NCBI GenBank assembly: GCA_021229015.1
Contig: CM037792.1
Coordinates: forward strand, 37,073,398 to 37,137,397
Length of the DNA: 64,000 nucleotides
Direction: 5' to 3'
Origin: Solen grandis
Taxonomy: Eukaryota > Mollusca > Bivalvia > Adapedonta > Solenidae
Part shown: in pieces, positions 44,573-57,817 of the stretch
Position numbering within the stretch: the first letter of the stretch is position 1
Layout: each line of letters opens with the position of its first letter
Translations under genes and position numbers: made by a program
Notes under the pieces: generated by a model
Told to the model about the DNA's origin: nothing
The model's database searches: none
What the model saw: only the letters and a program-made list of their open reading frames with translations

Positions 44573-45997
44573 TGATATTTATTTCAATTTAAAAACACAC
44601 ACTCACAGACAAGTGAATTTATATCTAAGTCTTTAAATAATTTATTTTACAACAAGAAAATTACCAAGAAACAGCTGATTTCTCCATACTGTGGGTTTTT
44701 TTTTCTTTCAACGCCCGAATAGTCAGCCCTTTAATAATTTAAATTTAACGGTTTGACAGATTGCGGGAAAATAATCGCAATATCGCTGACCAATTTCGCA
44801 GCGTAAAAATCCGAATCATCCCGAAATGTACTGCGCTGCTGGTCCAGGTTGTTGTTCTTTTCTCGGATTCGCATATATTTCAAACAAATAAACATTCAAA
44901 GGAGGATTATTTTCACGACAATTTTGTATATTTCGATAGAGAAATATATATTTGAGTGATTCCGTATGTTAACTTCATAGATTTATTTGAATGATTTGAA
45001 AAAACGGAGTTGAAGCGAGTCGACCCCTGAAAAGATGTCCACCCTTATTGATAGTGTATGTACAGTGTGTGTGTGTGTGTGTGTGTGGTGTGTGTGTATG
45101 GGAGCAAGTCCCTGTGGCCTAGGTCACACATTCAGGATTTTTACTGCCGTCTTTGATAGGACCATTCCCGATTAAAATGTGTCAAAAGTCTGATCAAGAT
45201 CCTGTGATTCGTGGCTGGAAATTCAAACTTTTATTAAAATTTGTAAAAAACATTTATTTAATCACGACAACAATCAGATATTGTTCAGGAGGCGTCCCGA
45301 TCCAGCCGTTTCCAGCAGAATTCGTCCCGATTATCCATTCTCAATCCGATTCTGATCCGATACAGCAGAATTTGTCACGACATAGTCACGATTGTAATCT
45401 GACTAGACAAAATCGGCTGAGTTTCCCGAATGTTACGGGACGCACCTAACTGTCAGGAGTGCTTGGCCGACCTCTCCGGACCATTCCCGATCCGTAGGAC
45501 TCTGTTACGAACATATACGACTGCGTTCAGACAATGACAGGACATTGAGGATAGTAATCCGACTTTTTCGTTTTTCGTGTCGTAGCGCTGTCTGATCTCA
45601 AACGGGAGCCATAATCGACACTGTGTGAACGCCGCATTACAGACAAATTAGCTTGCAGCGTCTTGAACGGATGACATGTGTTGATCATTTTGTTTAAAAC
45701 GTCTACACTTTTACACGCTCATGGTATCTCAAGCTGGCAATTAAATTACATTGTACTATAACATATATTTTCACATAGGTTATCATTTATCATAAATTTG
45801 GAATATAGCTTGTACAACATTTATCGATAGATGCAACAATAAAGTCGGGAAATTGCAATGTTTCAACAACGGTCTAAATGACATGTGTCAAAACGCTCAA
45901 AGGATTATGGGTAACACAATGCTGCAACTGATATTCATAAGTAACGTAAATAAAATGATTTGACAAAACATCAAATCATTGTCAACACTTGTTTAAT

Positions 45998-46295
45998 TTG
46001 TTTGTTTGTTTGTTGGGGTTAACGTCCCACCGACAGTATTTCAGTCATTTGGAGACGATGTCTACTTAATGCAGTTATAGTGCTGCCACACTGCAGTATC
46101 ACGTCGTAGACATGTGGCATGATATCACACCCAGTCACATTATCCTGATACCGGGCCAACCAGTCCTGCAACTACCCTTATATGCTAAGTGTCAAGCAAG
46201 GGAGCTATAACAGTACCATTTTTTACGACTTTGGTATCGAACCCACGACCTCCCGCTCTCGAGGCGGACGCTCTAAACACTCGGCCACCGGGAAC
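45998..46295 (-). mobile_element. tRNA-derived SINE in composite copy 2
   Basis: Same SINE, position and orientation as at 29529 and 57518 within the composite element, so it was carried by duplication and not by independent insertion. TTTGTTTGTTTGTTTG at the left is the complement of the tail. Confidence 0.85.
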
Positions 46296-47651
46296 GGTAC
46301 ACCTGTTTAGCTAGTAATATCAATATGATATAAGTAAAAGTTGTTTTTTTCAATTTATATGACTAATACATATCTGTAAACTTACATTTTCCGAAAATGC
46401 TTCAATTAAGGTGAAAGCGAAAGTAGGATATTTTATGAAAATTCTTACAAATGGCTTTATATTCGTATTTTTTATGTAACTTCCTTATTTCTTGATCAAT
46501 TTCAAAACTCTAGGTGCCAAAATAATCGTCTTAAAATTCTCTACATCTCACTTGCTTAATGTAAAACTTATTTCTAATGATTCTTAAGATATAAGTCGTA
46601 AAATTCTGAAATGACGGCAAAATCGCTGATTCTTTTTTAACTTCCTTTTGGATAATTTCAATTTTTAATATTTTTAATAATTTAAACCTCTTAAAATAAA
46701 AAAATCACCAAAGCTATATGCACGAATTTCGTTTTTTCCCCATTTCTCCATGAATCTTAGGTAAATCATTAAACTTTAAGCATCAAAAGAACGGCCAAAC
46801 ATTGCTCTACAAATAATATTCATCATCATATTTTCAAAAATCAAAGATGTTCGAGATATAAACTGTTAAACACACTGAGGGTTACCGAATTTTGTTTTTT
46901 CCGCCATAACTCAACCGATTCAACCCCGATCATCAAAAACTAAATATAATCTGAAAGGTCTTTCTAAGCACTACAAATTATACGCATAGTGTCTCGATAG
47001 AATATTTACCGTTTTTGAGATATTTAAGGCCGAAGAAAAACCCGATAATTGATATATGACCTTGACCTTTGGGATTTTCCGGAAACGGAAGTGACATGGC
47101 TCTATAGATTCTAATACTGCATCTTCAGACAAAATTTCAAGTAAATCATGCAAAAAATAAAGCCTACAGGGCTTAAAAACCGTTAAGTTTTAATACGAAA
47201 GTTTTAAGAGCATTATGACGTCATGTGACGTCATATCGCATTCATCTTCTCAGAATGTATAGAAGATCTGGCTTAAATCTCAGCTTTCTAGCTTTTCTGG
47301 AAGCGATTTTATACGCATTTGAAATTTGACGTCATTAGTTCGAATCTTGGATTCGCCATAAAACAATTGCCTTTTCGAATTTGGAAAAACGGACACCGGC
47401 ATGCACAACTAGAACCTAACATACACATTCTGTGAAATTTTGATGAAAATCGATCCAGAAATAATGGCTGTAGACCGCGTACAAACTTTTTCACCTGACG
47501 TCAAATCTGACGTTATATGACGTCATATGAATATACAATTCATTGCATCCGAAAGCTCATGGTTTAAAATATATGCCATAAAATTTTTATTGTTCTGAGT
47601 CAATGGCAACACCTCGAAATTAACACAAATATAAGAGGAAGAAAAAAAGAA

Positions 47652-50081
47652 CTAGATGTCATTCGTGAAAACGAATGATAGGACTTTCTGCAAGCTGTGT
47701 TAATGCAAAAAGCAGGAGATAGAAGTTTCATGTAATGACTCACCTCTGGTAGTATTTCATGTTCATGCTGAACAATTGACATTATATTCCGAAATTAGTG
47801 CAAATGATAAGAACTAAGTATTAGTTTGTGACGTCACATGACGTCATATGATATCATAACTCTAAACATATGTAGAAATTCTGCAGAACTGCAAACTGTT
47901 TAAGTTTCAACTTTCTATCTCATCCTGAAGCTCTCTAATCCTAAAATGAAATTTTCGGTCCTATGTTCGAATCTTATTTCAGCCACAGAACTTCGGTCTT
48001 TCGGAATTTCGATTAGCTGACAGGATATGCACACCTAACTTTCAAGATGTACCATCTGTGAAAATTTGAAGAAAATCCGACCATAAATAGCGGCTGTAGA
48101 GCGTGAACACCATTTTTCACTATATTTAGCTCTGACGTCACATGACGTCATAGTGTGCTAAAGATGCTTTTGTTCAAAAGGGCATATTTTACTGTCATAA
48201 CTCTGAAATTTTCGTTATTCTGAACAACTGGCATCATGTCAAAATCATTGCCCAAATATGAAAATTAAGAAGTATGCTTATGACGTCACAAGACGTCATA
48301 TGACGTCAAGACTCAAGATATATGTAGAAATTCTGCAGAACTGCAAACTGTGTAAGTTTCAACTTTCTATCTCATCCTGAAGCTCTTTAATCCTAAAATG
48401 AAATTATCGGTCCTATGTTCGAATCTTATTTCAGCCACAGAACTTCGGTCTTTGGGAATATCGGTTAGTTGACAGGATATGCACACCTGAGTTTCAAAAT
48501 GTACCATCTGTGAAAATTTGAAGAAAATCCGACCATAAATGACGACTGTAGAGCGTAAACACCATTTTTCACTATTTTTTGCTGTGACGTCATGTGACGT
48601 CATAGGGTGCTGACGATGCTTTTCTTCAAAAGCGCATACTTTGCTTTCATAACTCTGAAATTTTCATTATTCTGAACAACTGGCATCATGTCGAAATCAT
48701 TGCCCAAAGATGAAAATTAAGAAGTATGCTTATGACGTCACATGACTTCATATGACGTCACGATTCAAAATTTTTGTAGAAATTCTGCAGAACTGCAAAC
48801 TGTGTAAGTTTCAACTTTCCATCTCATCCTGAAGTTCTTTTATCCTAAAATGAAATTTTCGGTCCTATGTTCGAATCTTATTTCAGCCACAGAACTTCGG
48901 TCTTTCGGAATTTCGGTTAGCTGACAGGATATGCACACCTTTGATTCAAGATGTACCATCTGTGAAAATTTGAAGAAAATCCGACCATAAATGACGGCTG
49001 TAGAGCGCGAACACCTTTTTTCACTATTTTTAGCTGTGACGTCACATGACGTAATAGGGTACTGAAGATGCTTTTGTTCAAAAGCGCATACTTTCCTTTC
49101 ATAACTCTGAAATTTTCATTATTCTGAACAACTGGCATCATGTCGAAATCATTGCCCTAAAATGAAAATTAAGAAGTATGCTTATGACGTCACATGACGT
49201 CAAATGACGTCACGCCTCAAAATATTTGTAGAAATTCTGCAGAACTGCAAACTGTGTAAGTTTCAACTTTCCATCTCATCCTGAAGCTCTTTTATCCTAA
49301 AATGAAATTTTCGGTCCTATGTTCGAATCTTATTTCAGCCACAGAACTTCGGTCTTTCGGAATTTCGGTTAGCTGACAGGATATGCACACCTTTGATTCA
49401 AGATGTACCATCTGTGAAAATTTGAAGAAAATCCGACCATAAATGACGGCTGTAGAGCGCGAACACCTTTTTTCACTATTTTTAGCTGTGACGTCACATG
49501 ACGTCATAGGGTACTGAAGATGCTTTTGTTCAAAAGCGCATACTTTCCTTTCATAACTCTGAAATTTTCATTATTCTGAACAACTGGCATCATGTCGAAA
49601 TCATTGCCCTAAAATGAAAATTAAGAAGTATGCTTATGACGTCACATGACGTCATATGACGTCACGCCTCAAAATATTTGTAGAAATTCTGCAGAACTGC
49701 AAACTGTGTAAGTTTCAACTTTCTATCTCATCCTGAAGCTCTTTTATCCTAAAATGAAATTTTCGGTCCTATGTTCGAATCTTATTTCAGCCACAGAACT
49801 TCGGTCTTTTGGAATTTCGGTTAGCTGACAGGATATGCACACCTTTGATTCAAGATGTACCATCTGTAAAAATTTGAAGAAAATCCGACCATAAATGACG
49901 GCTGTAGAGCGCGAACACCATTTTTCACTATTTTTAGCTGTGACGTCATGTGACATCATAGGGTGCTGAAAATCATTGAAATCAAAATTTCCTCACGTGA
50001 CTAATAAGCCATAAAAATTTCATCGTCCTAGGACTATTGCAACATATAAAAATAAGCGTTTAGTTAGGAAGAAGAAAAGAA
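47652..50081 (+). mobile_element. Helitron-like element with about five A-type monomers
   Basis: Head CTAG, ATTCGTGAAAACGAAT, AGGACTTTCTGC, AAGCTGTG. The A-type core runs from about 47826 to 49965. The neighbouring monomers starting near 49187 and 49639 are almost identical, evidence of recent unequal exchange. The tail joins the next head directly. Confidence 0.82.
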
Positions 50082-52591
50082 CTAGATGTGATTCGTGAAA
50101 ACGAATGATAGGACTTTCTGCAAGCTGTGTTAATGCAAAAAGCAGGATATAGAAGTTTCATGTAATGACTCACCTCTGGTAGTTTTTCATGTTCATGCTG
50201 AACAATTGACATTATATTCCGAAATAAGTGCAAATGATAAGAACTAAGTATTACACTATTTTTAGCTCTGACGACACATGACGTCATAGGGTACTGAAAA
50301 TTCTCTTGTTCAAAAGCGTATACTTTACTTTCATAACTCTGAAATTTTCATTATTCTGAACAACTGGCATCATGTCGAAATCATTGCCCTAAAATGAAAA
50401 TTAAGAAGTATGCTTATGACGTCACATGACGTCATATGACGTCAAAACTCAAGGTATTTGTAGAAATTCTGCAGAACTGCAAACTGTGTAAGTTTCAACT
50501 TTCTATCTCATCCTGAAGCTCTTTAATCCTAAAATGAAATTTTCGGTCCTATGTTCGAATCTTATTTCAGCCACAGAACTTCGGTCTTTCGGAATTTCGG
50601 TTAGCTGACAGGATATGCACATCTTAGTTTAAAGATGTACCATCTGTGAAAATTTGAAGAAAAATCAGACCATAAATGGCGGCTGTTGAGCGTGAACACC
50701 ATTTTTCATTATTTTTAGCTCTGACGTCACATGACGTCATAGGGTGCTGAAAATTATTATGTTCAAAAGGGTATACTTTACTTTCATAACTCTGAAATTT
50801 TCATTATTCTGAACAACTGGCATCATGTCGAAATCATTGAACTAAAATAAAAAATAAGAAGTATGCTTATGACGTTACATGACGTCCTTGGACGTCACGA
50901 CTCAAAATATATGTAGAAATTCTGCAGAACTACAAACTGTGTAAGGATTATACTAAAATGAAATTTTCGGTCCTATGTTCGAAAGTGATTTCAGCCACAG
51001 AACTTCGGTCTTTCGGAATTTCGGTTAGCTGACAGGATATGCACACCTTTGATTCAAGATATACCATATGTGAACATTTGATGAAAATCCGACCATAAAT
51101 GACGGCTGTAGAGCGCGAAAACTATTTATTACTATTTTTAGCTGTGACGGCAGGTGACGTCATAGGGTGCTTAGGATGCTTTTCTTCAAAAGCGCTTAAT
51201 TTACTGTCATAACTCTGAAATTTTCATTATTCTGAACAACTGGCAACATGTCGAAATCATTGCCCTAAAATGAAAATTAAGATGTATGCTTATGACGTCA
51301 CATGACGTCATATGTCCTCAGGACTCAAAATATTTGTAGAAATTATGTAGAACTGCAAACTTTGTAAGTTTCAACTTTATATCTCATCCTGAAGCTCTTT
51401 AATCCGAAAATGAAATTTTCGGTCCTATGTTCGAATCTTATTTCAGCCACAGAACTTCGGTCTTTCGGAACTTCGGTTTGCTGACAGGATATTCACACCT
51501 TTGTTTCAAGATGTACCATCTGTGAAAATTTGAAGAAAATCCGACCATAAATGACGGCTGTAGAGCGCGAATACCATTTTTCACTATTTTTTGCTGTGAC
51601 GTCATGTGACGTCATAGGGTGCTGAAGATGATTTTGTTCAAAAGCGCATACTTTACTTCCATAACTCTGAAATTTTCATTATTCTGAACAACTGGCATCA
51701 TGTCGAAATCATTGCCCAAAAATGAAAATTAAGAAGTATGCTCATGACGTCACATGACGTCATATGACGTCACGCCTCAAAATATTTGTAGAAATTCTGC
51801 AGAACTACAAACTGTGTAAGTTTCAACTTTCTATCTCATCCTGAAGCTCTTTTATCCTAAAATGAAATTTTCGGTCCAATGTTCGAATCTTATTTCAGCC
51901 ACAGAACTTCGGTCTTTCGGAATTTCGGTTAGCTGACAGGATATGCACACCTTTGATTCAAGGTGTACCATCTGTGAAAATTTGAAGAAAATCCGACCAT
52001 AAATGACGGCTGTAGAGCGCGAACACCATTTTTCACTATTTTTAGCTGTGACGTCACATGACGCAATAGGGTGCTGAAGATGCTTTTGTTCAAAAGGGCA
52101 TAATTTACTTTCATAACTCTGAAATTTTCATTATTCTGAACAACTGGCATCATGTCGAAATCATTGCCCTAAAATGAAAATTAAGAAGTATGCTTATGAC
52201 GTCACATGACGTCATATGACGTCACGACTCAAAATATTTGTAGAAATTCTGCAGGTCTGCAAACTGTGTAAGTTCCAACTTTCTATCTCATCCTGAAGCT
52301 CTTTTATCCTAAAATGAAATTTTCGGTCCTATGTTCGAATCTTATTTCAGCCACAGAACTTCGGTCTTTCGGAATTTCGGTTAGCTGACAGAATATGCAC
52401 ACCTTTGATTCAAGATGTACCATCTGTGAAAATTTGAGGAAAATCCGACCATAAATGACGGCTGTAGAGCGCGAACACCATTTTTCACTAATTTTAGCTG
52501 TGACGTCATGTGACGTCATAGGGTGCTGAAAATCATTGAAATCAAAATTTCCTCACGTGACTAATAAGCCATAAAAATTTAATAATAATAA
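50082..52591 (+). mobile_element. Helitron-like element with about five A-type monomers
   Basis: Head type AAGCTGTG with one change (GATGTGATTCG). The core begins part-way through a monomer (about 50253) and includes a shortened unit near 50946, where about 60 bases are missing after ACTGTGTAAGG. The tail is truncated: the CATCGTCCTAGG block present in other tails is missing before 52580. Confidence 0.8.
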
Positions 52592-53341
52592 CTAGATGTC
52601 ATTCGTTTAAACGAATGATAGGACTTTCTGCAACATCTGCTTTATATAGTATATATAGAAGATGACATAATAGATAATCTGTCCAAATTGCAACTTTCTA
52701 TCTCCTCTATTTCTATATAAAATAGCACAAATAGAACACATTCTGTGAATTTTAATAAAAGTCCGCCCATATCTTGCACATGTAGTTTACATACAACATT
52801 TATACTATGTCATATGACATGAAAGAAAAATGAAACAGTGTTCAAATGTAAGTTTCTAACTTTCATCACACATAGAATTTCATCACTCCAGCTCAGTTGT
52901 AACCTTGTTTAATTTTAAACCTCATTAGGAAGAAGTATTGAATATTTGTATAGTGCTATATCCTTTCGACACCTGTAACGTAGTTAATCGTATTTAGCGA
53001 TTTTGGCGTGTTTGGGCTTCCGTAGTTTTGCCATAAATTCCTGGAATTTCGAACTATGGTGATATTTTGAAAGGTAACATCCCAGCCTACAAACTGATGC
53101 AATATGAATATCGTTAGCATAACAATGCAGTTTTTAGATGGTCTAAAATGTGGGGCTGCGTGTGAATTTTTCAAGGCTTGCAAACTGCTCGCTAGCTACA
53201 TAGTGTTGCAAATACGGATTTTTGTCTTGTGCCGTTGTACATGTATTAACTTCAATGCTTATTTTGGAAACAGTCAACATTCGACAAAAAACAACAACAA
53301 CAACAAAAAAAAAATCAAGATATAGCCCATCAATTGCAATT

Positions 53342-53375
<34 letters not shown>

Positions 53376-55127
53376 TCGTTGCGCAACTATTTTAGCTTTC
53401 CCTGCGCGTGACCTTTTCCATATTTTTATGATGCATGATTATGAAATATCTTATTCTCCATGTAACTTTCTTATATGAATTTAAAAAACTCTTAAAAATG
53501 CTCTTTTAAGTCCAATTTCAATAAACTTGGTACCGTTAGAAAGCTCTTAAAGCTTTTTATTTTTTTATGGCAATTTTAAATAAACTAATATTCTTGGAAA
53601 CGTCAATTATTCAGCTATAATTCGTATTCATACATATATTTACAAAAATCGATATTTATTGAGATATGGCTACATATATGCAGTAGGGGTGAAATCAAAA
53701 TTTCCTCACGTGCCTAATAACCCATAAACATTTCATCGTCCTAGGACTATTGCAACATATTAAAATAAGCGTTTAGTTAGGAAGAAGAAAAGAAAAATAA
53801 TAAAAACAAATGACGTCACGTGACGTCATATGACGTTTATTTTCACATAATTGTTAAGACACCCAGAGACCTACTAACTGACAAAATTTCAACTTTCTAT
53901 CTCAAATAGGACAGTTTTTATAAGCATTTAAATATTGACGTCATTGGTTCGAATCTTGGATCCGCCATATATGCTTGGACTTTTCGAATTTTGAAAACGG
54001 ACACCGGTATACACAATAAGAACGTAATATACACATTCTGTGAAAATTTGATGAAAATCGGTTCATAAACAATGGCTCTGGACCGCGTACAAACTTTTGT
54101 TGCATATTTCAAGTGTGACGTCATATGACGTCATAGGCTTCTGAAAATCTTTGAAATCGAAATTACAGCATCTGAAGCATGCGGGAATTAATTTTTCATT
54201 GCCCTTCATAAATTTCAAGATATAGAAATAATCTTCTTAGAATTAGAAATTCATTATCATATAATGACGTCACGTGACGTCATATGACATTTATTTTCAC
54301 AAAATGTTTAAGACTCCCAGAGACCTATATACTGACCCAATATCATCTTTCTATCTCAAATAGGACCGATTTTATAAGAATTTGAAAATTTACGACCTTG
54401 GTTCGAATCTTGGAATCGCTATAGAACCTTGGACTTTTCGAATTTTGAAAAACGGACACCGGGATGCACAACTAGAACTTAATATACACATTCTGTGAAA
54501 ATTTGATGAAAATCGGTTCATAAACAATGGCTGTAGACCGCGTACAAACTTTTGTTGCATATTTCCAGTGTGACGTCATATGACGTCATAGGCATATGAA
54601 AATCATAGAAAATCAAAATTTCAGCGTTTGAAGCATGTGTCTTTAAATTTTCATTGCCTTTCGACAATTTCAACATATAGAAATATTCTTGTTAATATTA
54701 GAAATACATTATCATATAATGACGTCACGTGACGTCATATGAGAAATATTTTCACAAAATTTTTAAAACTTCTAGAGACCTATATACTGACTAAATATCA
54801 ACTTTCTTTCTTAAATAGGACAGATTTTATAAGCATTTAAAAATTTCCGACCTTGGTTCGAATCTTGGATTCGCTATAAACCATGGACTTTTCGAATTTT
54901 GAAAAAGGACCGGGATGCACAACTAGAACTTAATATACACAATCTGTAAAATTTGATGAAAATCGTTCACAAACAATGGCTGTAGACCGCGTACAAACTT
55001 TTGTAGCATATTTCAAATGTGACGTCATATGACGTCATAGGCATATGAAAATCATAGAAATCAAAATTTCCTGACGTGGCTAATAAGTCATAAAAATTTC
55101 ATCGTCCTAGGAGTATTGCAACATTTT
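52592..55127 (+). mobile_element. Helitron-like element with poly-T block and B-type core
   Basis: Head CTAG, ATTCGTTTAAACGAAT, AGGACTTTCTGC, AACATCTGC; shared block to a T tract at 53345-53372; about 330 bases with AAGTCGTTGCGC start; then about three B-type monomers (53811-55090) beginning with TGACGTCACGTGACGTCA. The right end breaks off at GCAACATTTTCGAATGATAGG, an imperfect junction with the next head. Confidence 0.78.
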
Positions 55128-55258
55128 CGAATGATAGGACTTTCTGCTAACATTGAAAAAAAATTAATTCCTTAAAAAATATTAAATTCCCACCTTTTCT
55201 TTTTTTCGTATGGACTTCTCATGCATGACTTTTTTGAAATAAGCCATATTCAAAAAAT

Positions 55259-56361
55259 AAACAAGTAACTGGTGTTGCAAGCAACACATGAGTCCCCTAC
55301 CGGTGAGGTGCATAATTTTTCCATTACCACATCAACCAGAATTTTGGTCCAAGAAAAACAAGACTTTGGTTAAAGTAAATGTAAGGGAATATTAAAGTTA
55401 TGTCCATTTAAGCAAGACTTACATGTAGAGTTGTTGACTCTGCTGTGCCCACTATACAATTCATGCAAGCAAGACAGATGCAAGAAATAGAATTAATATT
55501 AGTTAGCTTGCCTGATCCAAAATGTTTTTCTTTAGTCTTTAGTCTTGTTGATGAGAAATGAGAACTTTCACTCTGCATCACCACCCTGACTATATAAATG
55601 CCTTATAAAATTTATTATAAAGTTATCGCGGTCGCGGGATCCCATTTTTGCCATATTTTCACTATTTCCGTTACCATAGCAACCACAATTTTAGTCAAAG
55701 AACAAAATTAAAATGATGTGCATAATCTACATATTGCCATCTAGTCATATACCAAGTTTCATCAAGTTAGCTTGCTTAGTTATAAAGTTATCATTGGATC
55801 CCATTTTTGCCATAGTTTCACTATTTCCATTAACATAGCAACAACAATTTTAGTTGAATAACAAAAATAAAACAACGTGCATAATCGACACATTGCCATC
55901 TAGTTCCAAGTAAGTTTCATCAAGTTAGCTTGCTTAGTTATAAAGTTATCGCGGGATCCCATTTTTTTGCCATATTTTCACTATTTCCGTTACCATAGCA
56001 ACCACAATTTTAGTCGAATAAAAGAAATAATTCAACGTGCATAATCTACACATTGCCATCTAGTAATAAACCAAGTTTCATCAAGTTAGCTTGCTTAGTT
56101 ATAAAGTTATCGCGGGATCCCATTTTTGCCATATTTTCACTATTTCCGTTACCATAGCAACCACAATTTTAGTCGAATAAAAGAAATAATTCAACGTGCA
56201 TAATCTACACATTGCCATCTAGTAATAAACCAAGTTTCATCAATTAGCTTGCTTAGTTATTAAGTTATCGCGGGATCCAGATTTGAGCGGACAGACAGAC
56301 GGACGGACGGACGGAGGGCAAACCTATAGTCCTCTCCGGTGTGAACACCGGTAGGGGACTA
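55259..56361 (+). mobile_element. pearl-like element with about four core units
   Basis: Same order of parts as at 27466-28413 but with one extra tandem core unit; the two right-hand units (about 55935-56250) are nearly identical. A (GACG)n tract (56289-56317) and the hairpin AGTCCTCTCCGGTG...CACCGGTAGGGGACT (56328-56360) close it. Confidence 0.8.
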
Positions 56362-57517
56362 ATAAATCTTTATTTTGATATCGCTTTCTTTTAACTTGAC
56401 CAATTTTACTATTCTAGGTACCAAAATAAATGGCCTGAAATTCAATTGTAGCATATTTGGGTCTAGTTTTATAGGTATTCAAAATATAAACAATTAAACT
56501 TAAACCTCTTAATTCTGCATATCATTTTTTTTTTTTCGTGTACAGTCGCGGGAATGAAATAGTAAATGCTACCATGCAATAGAACCGTCGACGCGTGTAG
56601 CCTCGTGAGTAAAATTCAAATAACACTTGTACATACGATCGAGACGACTGTATTACACAAAGTTACTAAATTTTGCGCTTTTAGCTAATGCCTAGGTCAC
56701 ACATTCAGGATTTTTACTGCCGTCCTTGATAGGACCATTCCCGATTAAAATGTGTCAAAAGTCTGATCAAGATCCTGTGATTCGTGGCTGGAAATTCAAA
56801 CTTTTATTAAAATTTGTAAAAACATTTATTTAATCACGACAACAATCAGATATTGTTCAGGAGGCGTCCCGATCCAGCCGTTTCCAGCAGAATTCGTCCC
56901 GATTATCCCGTTCTCAATCCGATTCTGATCCGATACAGCAGAATCTGTCACGACATAGTCACGATTGTAATCCGACTAGACAAAATCGGCTGCCTCTCCG
57001 GACCATTCCCGATCCGTAGGACTCTGTTACGAACATATACGACTGCGTCAGACAATGATAGGACATTGAGGATAGTAATCCGACTTTTTCGCTTTTCGTG
57101 TCGTAGCGCTGTCTGATCTCAAACGGGAACCATAATCGACACTGTGTGAACGCCGCATTACAGACAAATTAGCTTGCAGCGTCTTGAACGGATGACATGT
57201 GTTGATCATTTTGTTTAAAACGTCTACACTTATACACGCTCATGGTATCTCAAGCTGGCAATTAAATTACATTACTATAACATATATTTTCACATAGGTT
57301 ATCATTTTCATAAATTTGGAATATAGCTTGTACAACATTTATCGATAGATGCAACAACAAAGTCGGGAAATTGCAATTTTTTTAACAACGGTCTAAATGA
57401 CATGTGTCAAAACGCTCAAAGGATTATGGGTAACACAATGCTGCAACTGATATTCATAAGTAACGTAAATAAAATGATTTGACAAAACATTAAATCATTG
57501 TCAACACTAGTTTAATT

Positions 57518-57817
57518 TGTTTGTTTGTTTGTTTGTTCGGTTTAACGTCCCACCGACAGTATTTCAGTCATTTGGAGACGATGTCTACTTAATGCAGTTA
57601 TAGTGCTGCCACACTGCATATCACGTCGTAGACATGTGGCATGATACCACACCCAGTCACATTATCCTGATACCGGGCCAACCAGTCCTGCAACTACCCT
57701 TATATGCTAAGTGTCAAGCAAGGGAGCTATAACAGTACCATTTTTTACGACTTTGGTATCGAACCCACGACCTCCCGCTCCCGAGGCGGACGCTCTAAAC
57801 ACTCGGCCACCGGGAAC
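57518..57817 (-). mobile_element. tRNA-derived SINE in composite copy 3
   Basis: Same insertion as in composite copies 1 and 2. The head (A box complement GGCCACCGGGAAC side, B box GGTTCGATACC on the minus strand) is intact; one small deletion falls in the CTGCAGTATCACG block (reads CTGCATATCACG). Confidence 0.85.

Larger units (their letters stand above)
44273..47651 (+). mobile_element. Large composite Helitron-like element, copy 2
   Basis: The head (TAACATTG type) is followed by the same 170 bases as copy 1, then an AACAAGTAAC stub of the pearl-like element, where a foldback MITE replaces the rest. A unique segment (44573-45117, with a GT microsatellite at about 45064-45098), the CCCGAT-rich block, a tRNA-SINE (45998-46295), the GACCTTGACCTTT block (about 47060) and one CRE-type monomer follow. 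Confidence 0.7.

Noticed and set aside
44761..44955. 64-codon ORF in the unique segment of composite copy 2
   Set aside because: Not present in the other copies, no domain, AT-rich chance frame.
45153..45449. 98-codon ORF (and its relative at 56853) in the CCCGAT-rich block
   Set aside because: The frame is broken differently in the three copies, so it is not a maintained gene.
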